Of a stretch of DNA of 64,000 nucleotides, positions 57,400 through 64,000 are shown in pieces. The stretch comes from Phymorhynchus buccinoides (Eukaryota > Mollusca > Gastropoda > Neogastropoda > Raphitomidae). Where the stretch lies: NCBI GenBank assembly GCA_017654935.2, contig CM065695.1, positions 28,223,053-28,287,052 of the forward strand, in the 5' to 3' direction. Position 1 is the stretch's first letter; every line of letters begins with the position of its first letter. The translations under genes were made by a program, and so were the position numbers. The notes under the pieces were generated by a model. That model ran no database searches. It saw only the letters and a list, made by a program, of their open reading frames with translations, and was not told the DNA's origin.

Positions 57400-59040
57400 T
57401 TTCAATCTGGATTTTAAATAAGTGTTCATTGTAAAGGGAGTGGTTTGTATAGCTTGTGCATGGGGACTCCTTTGAATGTCTTTACTGTTTAGCCATGGAT
57501 TTTTTTTCTCATTGTGTAAGCGAGTTGAACAAAATGTGTGTATGTGCTATTTATAGACCTCTAGTACATAAATCCTAAGTTACAAGGTTGCAAGCTTTTC
57601 CTGTTCACGATTTTGTAGACAACCAACATTTGTGGGATAGCTGTATATGGCGACTGCACAGACTTTGACATTACGACTGTGTGTGTGTAGATGAATGTCT
57701 TTTTGATTATTTATTTCAATGGCAAGTTAGAGCAAATCATAATTAACTACAACAAAAATTACCACATTTTTCTCTCTCACAACAAAATTTGATGAGGTCA
57801 AGCAGCGGCAAATTGAGAGGTTTTCATTTACGTGGACACTTTTTTCTGAATCCATTATAGAATAATAGAACCATCAGAGATTGAAAAGGGAAAGTAAGAA
57901 ATGGCAGTTTATCCCGTTAGCTTTGAATGTTGAAGAATCTCTATCCATCCCTCCTCCACCTTTCTCCGTTACCAGTACCACAGTATGATCGCTTGTTGTT
58001 ATTATTTTCAGTCTTGCTCATTTTTTACAATGAACTCCCACCTGTCTTTTTGTTGGCCTCAAACACTCCAATTATTTTTAGAGTCCAAAAATCATTTAGC
58101 ACTTACCATTTTTCTTTCTTTTTTTATTTTACATCCCATTTATATTTTCAGACGATTTTTTTAAAACTTCCCTCAGCAGTTATTTTGCTGTGGACTTCTA
58201 CGCATCGAGCTTAATTTTTACAAGTACAATATTTCTTCTTTTTTTTTAAGATGATGTCTTTATCCGAACTCCCATTCCCCTCTTGCCCACTGCCGTCATG
58301 GACGCAAACCAGAATGTATGTGATTTGTTTGTGTGTTTTTTCAAGGGGGTTCATTGTTGAAGAGAAATGTGTAAATGCGTGTATGACTGGATTTCCGGGA
58401 TGAGAGAAATGTGTGCCGTGTTGTGTGAATGAGAGAGAAAAACAGTTGAAATCTGTACAAACGAAGCAAAAATATTTTTATTGATGATATTGCCCAGCGC
58501 GGTGTGAAGAGATGTGTGGCTATCAGTGTCAGGCTGAAGATTGTTCTCATCTAGTTCTCATCTAGCTGTCGCTGTACCCTGACTTGGTCACGTCTGGTGA
58601 CTATTTCTTTTTAAGATAAGACAGTTTAATTTTCGCTGACTGAGGGAGAGACGAGTTTACGTTGGATGTCAGGAACAACCATTGCCAGTGTTGTATGCGT
58701 TTCACTTGATATATCACTCTCAATAGAGCTTTTGGGTAAACTCTTTTGCCTCCTGTAACCTTTATAGAAGAGATCTGAGACCTTTTTCCCTCCACCTGTT
58801 TTAATTTTATTTTTGTTGGGCAAAAAGGTGACTGAAATAACAGAAATAAATTCATATCTTACATCTCTTTGTTTCATTTTTGTTTTATGTGTGTTGGGGA
58901 GAGAGAGAATATATCCGGTCCCTTTTACGAAACACCTGTTTTTGCGATGGATAACAAAATTGACAACCATAATTTTGACTTGTTACTATTTTTGGACTAT
59001 AGTGACTTGGTAATTGTGATTAACAATTGCAGTTGAGGAA
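57400..59040. other. AT-rich stretch, nothing recognised
   Basis: No exon, RNA gene or clear repeat boundary could be supported. T-rich composition and several AATAAA-like hexamers could fit a long 3' UTR or intron. Confidence 0.35.
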
Positions 59041-59131
59041 GCCATGTTAAATGTACCATTAAAAAAAAAGCTAAGTCAAAATATAGTTTTAGCTATGAAT
59101 GAGTTTAATGTTCTACTTTCTGCAATTGTTT

Positions 59132-59407
59132 CAGCTGATGGAGGAGCATTTGGTGGTGGTGAGCATCGCCCTGTTTATAAGTCAATCACCTTTTCCGTAT
59201 TAGATGGTAAATCACTGTGGATTCAGCTGATGGAGGAGCATTTGATGGTGGTGAGCATCGCCATGTTTATAAGTCAATCACCTTTTCTGTATTAGATGGT
59301 AAATCACTGTGGATTCAGCTGATGGAGGAGCATTTGATGGTGGTGAGCATCGCCATGTTTATAAGTCAATCACCTTTTCTGTATTAGATGGTAAATCACT
59401 GTGGACT
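59132..59407 (+). repeat. 92-bp tandem repeat, three copies, with microexon-like core
   Basis: The unit 'cagctgatggaggagcattt' then 'gtgagcatcgcc', 'tataagtcaatcaccttttc' and 'gatggtaaatcactgtgga' starts at 59132, 59224 and 59316. In the first copy the AG follows a pyrimidine-rich 'ttctactttctgcaattgtt'. A 24-nt core (LMEEHLVV or LMEEHLMV) sits between AG and gtgagc in all three. It may be a triplicated microexon or chance. Confidence 0.75.
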
Positions 59408-60072
59408 GATGCATAGCTTTATTTTAAGGGGATATGCGCCATACAGTGGCGCTAGATTTCCCCTAGTGGCTGGCTTTGTCCCAAGAAACACAACTCGCTC
59501 TGAATATCAAATAGCACCAATGTGTAGGGTCTAAATTATTTTATAATTGAACTAAAAAACATCAAAACCGCTACACACTAGCACAATGAGATGAAGATGA
59601 GGAAATAAATGAAGTAAAAAAAAACCACTAAATTATTTTAAGTTAAAAAAAGATTTTATGAAAGGATGAAGACTGAAGCCACAATTAGTGGAGGAGCTAC
59701 AGGTCAAACATCAACACACTGGACAAAAGCATGAAACTCGGTATGACGCTTTCCTTCACCCCAAAGGTCACATTTCGAAATGGACCCCAAACGAATGTGC
59801 TTTTGTTTGTGACGCATGATGTGCATTTAAGACACACTACATCTGCAGTAGATCTCAATGGGTTTGGCCAAAAGTTGAACCATTTTATGCAGTATTTGTA
59901 GTAGTGTGATTGAATGTCAATACACTGTAAGTGATCTGAATTGGTTTTTCTACTCGAAAGTGCTGAAAGAGTGCAAGGTCTCTGACAAGGTTGCCCTGTT
60001 TCTCTAAATTGTCAACAGTCTGAAAATAAGGAGCGTATCCCCATAAGGAGCACCCTGACGGATGAGTTTTTG

Positions 60073-60192
60073 CAACTGACGGGCATACATATTTAGGATT
60101 GCTGACACATTCTCTTTCTCACACACACACAATTTCATAAAAACTTTTTGTAACTTTGTCAGCAATCCTAAATATCAAATGCCCGTCAGTTG
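60073..60192. mobile_element. 120-bp foldback
   Basis: 'caactgacgggcatacatat' and 'tttaggattgctgaca' pair with 'tgtcagcaatcctaaatat' and 'tgcccgtcagttg'. The loop contains a CA run. Confidence 0.87.
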
Positions 60193-60236
60193 TGTACGTT
60201 CATGACCTCCAGATAGCGGGAGAGGCAGCTGCTAAT

Positions 60237-60393
60237 CTGGGCCTGTATTCACGTTGAGATAGCATGAGAGTTAGCATCATGCTAACTTAGAAGCTCTTCC
60301 AAAAGTCCTATTAAATCATATAGGACATTGGAAGAGTTTCTAAGTTAGCATCATGCTAAGTCTCATGCTATCTCAACGTGAATACAGGCCCAG
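60237..60393. mobile_element. 157-bp near-perfect palindrome
   Basis: Arms 'ctgggcctgtattcacgttg' and 'caacgtgaatacaggcccag', continuing through 'gatagcatgaga' and 'tagcatcatgctaa'. The loop is around 'ctattaaatcatatag'. Confidence 0.92.
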
Positions 60394-60423
60394 GGGAACT
60401 GGGATATAATTTGTTCATATTTG

Positions 60424-60690
60424 CAGGGCTGTTAAATTTCTGGAACATGTCGGATTTCCGGTTTTGGGGTGCTGAAACTTGTGGCTTCCATTTTTGGGGA
60501 GTGTAAAAACTTGTGGTTTCTTCATTTTGTGTGATAGTCAGGGCGATCTAGCTGGAAAAAGCCCCCTCTCCTCAACAAAAGTTTCGATGGTCGTAAAAAA
60601 TCTGAGCTGAAGGTTTTTATGTGGGCCACTTGCTCCTCCCCCTCTTGGGTTTTCGAGAATTCTAATTTCAGGTTTTGGGACCTACACCCT
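60424..60690. repeat. Interspersed repeat shared with 50303-50810
   Basis: Blocks 'tctggaacatgtcggatttc', 'cttgtggcttcc', 'tcaacaaaagtttcgatgg' and 'caggttttgggacc' match the earlier copy. Confidence 0.55.
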
Positions 60691-61243
60691 TGTGGTTGAG
60701 ATGCCTTGCTCAGAGGACATCCCCAGGCTCAGCCAAAGCACATTGGATTTGCCTTGGGAGGCGGCTCAAGACCAAATAATCGCTTCAGCTGCAGCATAAA
60801 GACCCTCCAAGTTTGAGAGTCGTTATTCACAAAAGACTAAGCTGTAGAGAATCATAGTTCAGCTCTCATGTTACTATTGGCCTCAATTTACACTAATATC
60901 AACCAATGATATAACGGCCATTGATAGAAAACACTGGCGCATTGACTCATCTCTGCGAAGAACTTAAATGTCATTGTTTAAATCCAGTTCATCGCGTGTT
61001 CAAGATTAACCACAATAACCACAAAAAAACACAAATGAAACGCACTGTTAAAACTAAAAAAGCCAACCTTTGTTATTTCTTTATTGTTTTTAAAGAATCC
61101 GGATTTAGTCTTATTTACTCGAAAAGACAAAAGGTCAACAGACAAAAACAGGTCACCTCATCGGCAGTTTTATAAGGAAGAAAGAACAGGTTGATGCACA
61201 CATTCTGTAAGATGATAATTGTATAAAACGAAACAACTCTTAC

Positions 61244-61333
61244 CTCGTAAGATGACGTTTGTTGTAGATTTTATTGAATCTCTTCTGTTGTCTGCCTGCC
61301 GACATAGCATATGCACTATAGTGCCCGACGAAA
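61244..61333 (-). CDS. Weak candidate exon, unknown protein
   Basis: A minus-strand acceptor with a good pyrimidine tract (tctatctcctctag) and donor gtaaga bound 90 nt. The open frame reads FVGHYSAYAMSAGRQQKRFN then KIYNKRHLT. No neighbouring exon was found and no family is recognised. Chance occurrence is possible. Confidence 0.25.
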
Positions 61334-61647
61334 CTAGAGGAGATAGAATCTAAGCAAGTACATTGATATTCGCTGATTTTTTATTCACTCACATGATGGC
61401 CCAATTTTCAAAGTAATATTTAATAAAATCCCTATAGTGTAATTTGAGTGACCCTATCAGTTGACAACAAAAACTGATACAGGCAATTCAAAAGAAAAAT
61501 CCTGTTCTTTAATGAAGCTCCAAATTAAACTTAAATTTGAAACAATACTTCTTCTCTTCTTCTTCAAGTTGGGGATATTTATCCTGCTCCACGCTCACCG
61601 GTCTTCATTCAGACCATTAATAGCGCACAGGATGCGTGCTATGTGAA

Positions 61648-61946
61648 TTCGTGTCATCCATCCCATGGCACACACGGCCTACTCGTACCGAATAGTGGGA
61701 TGGGCTTTAACGTGTGTGCGTTCACACACGGGACCTTGTTTTTTTAAGTCTCATCCGAAGGACTTTTTCCCCAACTGACGTCAAGTACCCATTTACACCT
61801 GGGTGGAGTGAGGAAAATAGGAGTAAAGTGCCTTTCCCAAGGACACACCACTGTGAACCGAGCTGGGGTAAAACCCGCGCACTTGCAAACCTGACAGATT
61901 ACGAACTAGTGACTCGTACTTACCAACTGAGCTACAGCGGCTCCCA
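61648..61946 (-). mobile_element. tRNA-derived SINE, minus orientation
   Basis: Reading minus, an A box 'gctgtagctcagttggta' near 61925 and a B-box-like 'gcgggttttaccccag' near 61870 head a body with 'ccttcggatgagac' and 'taaagcccatcccactattc'. The body matches the SINE at 23.7 kb; the tRNA head differs slightly. Confidence 0.8.
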
Positions 61947-62474
61947 AAACTTCTATATTGGAATAATAATCTAGGGGGAAAACAACTTCAAAACTTGAGA
62001 TAAAAATGAAAAGTGTGTTTTTGAATGACAAGTTTTGATGAACTTCAAGACTTGTTCTTTGGATGACACCTTAAGCCTCCACATGATTTCACCACCAAAG
62101 TCCACCTTTTTCTACTCCCAGTTCTGTAAAAACAGGAGTACATTGGAATGGAAACGAGGGATGTGCATTTGTATGTCTGCGTGTGTGATCAAAAAAAAGT
62201 TCAACTTCACAGTGCCTAAACTACTGAATCAATTTTACTTAACTGAACTTCACAAAATGGTTCCTTAGCTGTCTAGATGTGGCCCGTGGTGTCAGATTTA
62301 CCAAATGACAAGCCATATCAATGTAATCCCTGTGAATCAGATTTGGAAAACTGCAAAGACGCTGATTATTTCAGATGATGGATTTCAACCAAAATTGGTA
62401 TGGTGAAAGAGTGATCTAAAGTCTAAAGCTTTTTTGTTTGTTTTTGGAGGGGGGGGGGGGGTAATAAATAAAAT

Positions 62475-62621
62475 ACAATGGAACCTCCCTTATAAGACCC
62501 CCCATTATAAGACTCCCTCCCATATAAAACCTACTTCTCCGAGACATTGCCCTTCTTTGTAAGTATTAAAATTACCTCCCTTATAAGACCTCATTTTGGA
62601 TGATTTTTGAAGGTCTTATAA
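62475..62621. mobile_element. MITE 'acagtggaacctcccttataag', copy 4, truncated
   Basis: Starts 'acaatggaacctcccttata' and follows the 17181 copy to 'gaaggtcttata', then ends; the right terminal repeat is missing. It is preceded by a G-run at 62448-62461. Confidence 0.85.
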
Positions 62622-62917
62622 TGATATTGACAGATAGATACTAAGATACGCCAATAAAGGCAAAAGTACAATCATAACTGGCACCAAAAAAAGGCAGCAT
62701 ATGCATCTGTTCTTCCAATATAGGGCTAGGGGAATACATTGAACTAAAAATAATTATCAGTTTTATTTTTGCACTGTTTGAATAAAAAAGACTTGAAACT
62801 ATACGCATGAAAATGCTCTGTTCTTTAAATAACTTTTTTAAATTGTCAACATGCGTCATGAGAAATCTCCAATTATCATTTTGTAATCATTTACGATACG
62901 TAATAAACACACTCGAG

Positions 62918-63120
62918 GGCCCCGTGGTCGAGTGGTTAGAGTGCTCGGCTGCGTGCGTGCGGCAATGGGTACCTGGTTAAAAGGCCGGCGGAAGGAGAGG
63001 GATGGGCTCCGCCTTCCAAGGTCGCGGGTTTGAGTCCAGCTTGGAGTTGGATTTTTCTGGCCTGAAAACCCTCTGTCCACCAAGCAAAACCGCAAAACAC
63101 TAATATATAAAATAAATAAA
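62918..63120 (+). mobile_element. tRNA-Ser-like SINE
   Basis: The head 'ggccccgtggtcgagtggtt' (A box) and 'ggtcgcgggtttgagtccag' (B box) resemble a serine tRNA with an enlarged middle. They are followed by 'ggcctgaaaaccctctgtcc' and an A-rich (aaat)n tail. The pieces do not fold as an intact tRNA, so this is not called a tRNA gene. Confidence 0.75.
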
Positions 63121-63276
63121 AAGGTCCAACGTAGCATGGCGATTTTTTTGCTTTTAACATTAAAATAAAACCTGCCGAATGTATGCAATCCAAAATCTCA
63201 TCCTTATTACGCACGCAAGGAATCATGGGAGTAGAACAGAAAGTTGGCTGCCAAGGAAGCGCTTGTGCAGGTCAAG

Positions 63277-63381
63277 ATGTCTTCGGTCACAGCAGACGGA
63301 ACAGCAGACCGAAATGACTGTTTGAAGATGGCATCTGGCGCTGAGCCGGTACAAAGAACACAAAATGAAGTAATCGAACAG
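63277..63381 (+). CDS. Candidate first coding exon of a gene running off the right edge
   Basis: ATG at 63277, preceded in frame by TAG at 63232, opens 35 codons (MSSVTADGTADRNDCLKMAS, GAEPVQRTQNEVIEQ) to a donor CAG/gtatgg. Local GC is higher than in neighbouring DNA, and just upstream lies a non-repetitive 'gcacgcaaggaatcatggga' that could be a promoter. Product unknown; the next exon would be beyond 64000 or unrecognised. Confidence 0.4.
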
Positions 63382-63508
63382 GTATGGAATCTTAGAATTA
63401 CAAACAAAATCCGCAAAACGGGGTGAAACAACACATATGCGGGCACTACATGATACAGTCACAGTGCGTACACGGTACAGTACTTCACTACAAGTTGACT
63501 TTCTTGAG

Positions 63509-63840
63509 TAGGCCTTGTCGCAGTCAAAAAAGTCGCTCAGTCAAATAAATCGCCCGCTACTATGAGAGTGTGTATTTGCGACAACCAGAAATTTCACTTT
63601 TTCTGTACTTGAACCTGTAGCAGTCAAAAGTGTAGCTCGTGCAAATCTGCCGCTCATTATTATGAGAGTCTGTATTTGCAGCATTGAGCATGAAAACAAA
63701 TTTCACTTTTTTGTAGGGTTAGGGTTAGGTAAATGGTTCAAGTAAAGAAAGAGTGAAATTTGTGGTTGTCGCAAATGCAGACTCTCATAGTAGCGAGCGG
63801 CAGATTTGCACGAGCTACACTTTTGACTGTGACAGGCCTA
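63509..63840. mobile_element. Foldback with telomere-like block, copy 2
   Basis: Outer ends 'taggccttgtcgcagtcaaa' and 'tttgactgtgacaggccta' pair. The inner arms repeat 'tactatgagagtgtgtattt' and 'gcagatttgcacgagctaca'. The block 'gtagggttagggttaggt' lies off-centre, and one arm is partly duplicated compared with 45669-45895. Confidence 0.88.
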
Positions 63841-64000
63841 AGTAAGTTTGAACACCTTTGGCTTTGCTAGTGTAATGCTCATGTGCTCTGTCTCTTCAGC
63901 CAGTACAGGAGGAATGTAATCCTCAATTTGGAATGAATTGCCCCAACCCCTGTATAACTTTATCTGTCTTTAGTCTTTGTAGTGTTTTGTTTGGCTTTCC

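Noticed and set aside
62918..63010. tRNA-Ser gene
   Set aside because: A- and B-box motifs are present, but the middle is too long and the acceptor stem cannot close; the A-rich tail marks a SINE.

Overview
This is a eukaryotic, animal genome window. Coding sequence is split into short exons with GT/AG introns, and the introns are packed with CA/GA/GAT microsatellites, minisatellites, palindromic MITE-like elements, tRNA-headed SINEs and 5'-truncated LINE tails. A marine invertebrate, most likely a mollusc, fits the two recognisable animal genes and the very high short-element load. That placement is an inference from style; nothing in the window fixes the species.

Layout. (1) 1-10.4 kb, minus strand: 5' two thirds of a TTLL9-type tubulin polyglutamylase, nine coding exons from the start codon at 10371 to residue 279 at 650; the rest lies left of the window. 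(2) 10.4-19.0 kb: intergenic DNA with microsatellites, a truncated LINE (12.1-12.8 kb) and MITEs. (3) 19.0-42.4 kb, minus strand: a complete 13-exon GALNS-like gene (N-acetylgalactosamine-6-sulfatase), 516 residues, with signal peptide, the sulfatase C-S-P-S-R motif and all expected active-site residues. A palindromic CLEAR/TFEB-type site lies 93 bp upstream of its start codon. (4) 42.5-52 kb: repeat-rich DNA, with a possible promoter and untranslated first exon near 45.0 kb. (5) 48.2-53.9 kb, plus strand: two candidate small exons and a firm terminal exon (53315-53877) of a protein with an Ala/Tyr/Pro-rich low-complexity tail, followed by an AT-rich region that probably holds its 3' UTR. (6) 55-64 kb: more MITEs and SINEs, a 3-copy 92-bp array that looks like a microexon, a weak minus-strand exon candidate at 61.3 kb and a candidate first coding exon (plus) at 63.3 kb.

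The most unusual signal is repeated exon duplication inside introns. Pieces of TTLL9 exon 9 (four extra copies), TTLL9 exon 8 (two degenerate copies), TTLL9 exon 6 (one fragment), GALNS exon 10 (nine copies of about 82 bp) and GALNS exon 2 (three copies, each repeating the active-site Cys segment) lie close to their intact parent exon. Most carry the 3' end of the exon plus its 5' splice site. In other words the minisatellites of this locus are partly built from exon/donor junctions. A second theme is foldback elements, at least a dozen, including two families with TTAGGG-like arrays between their arms.
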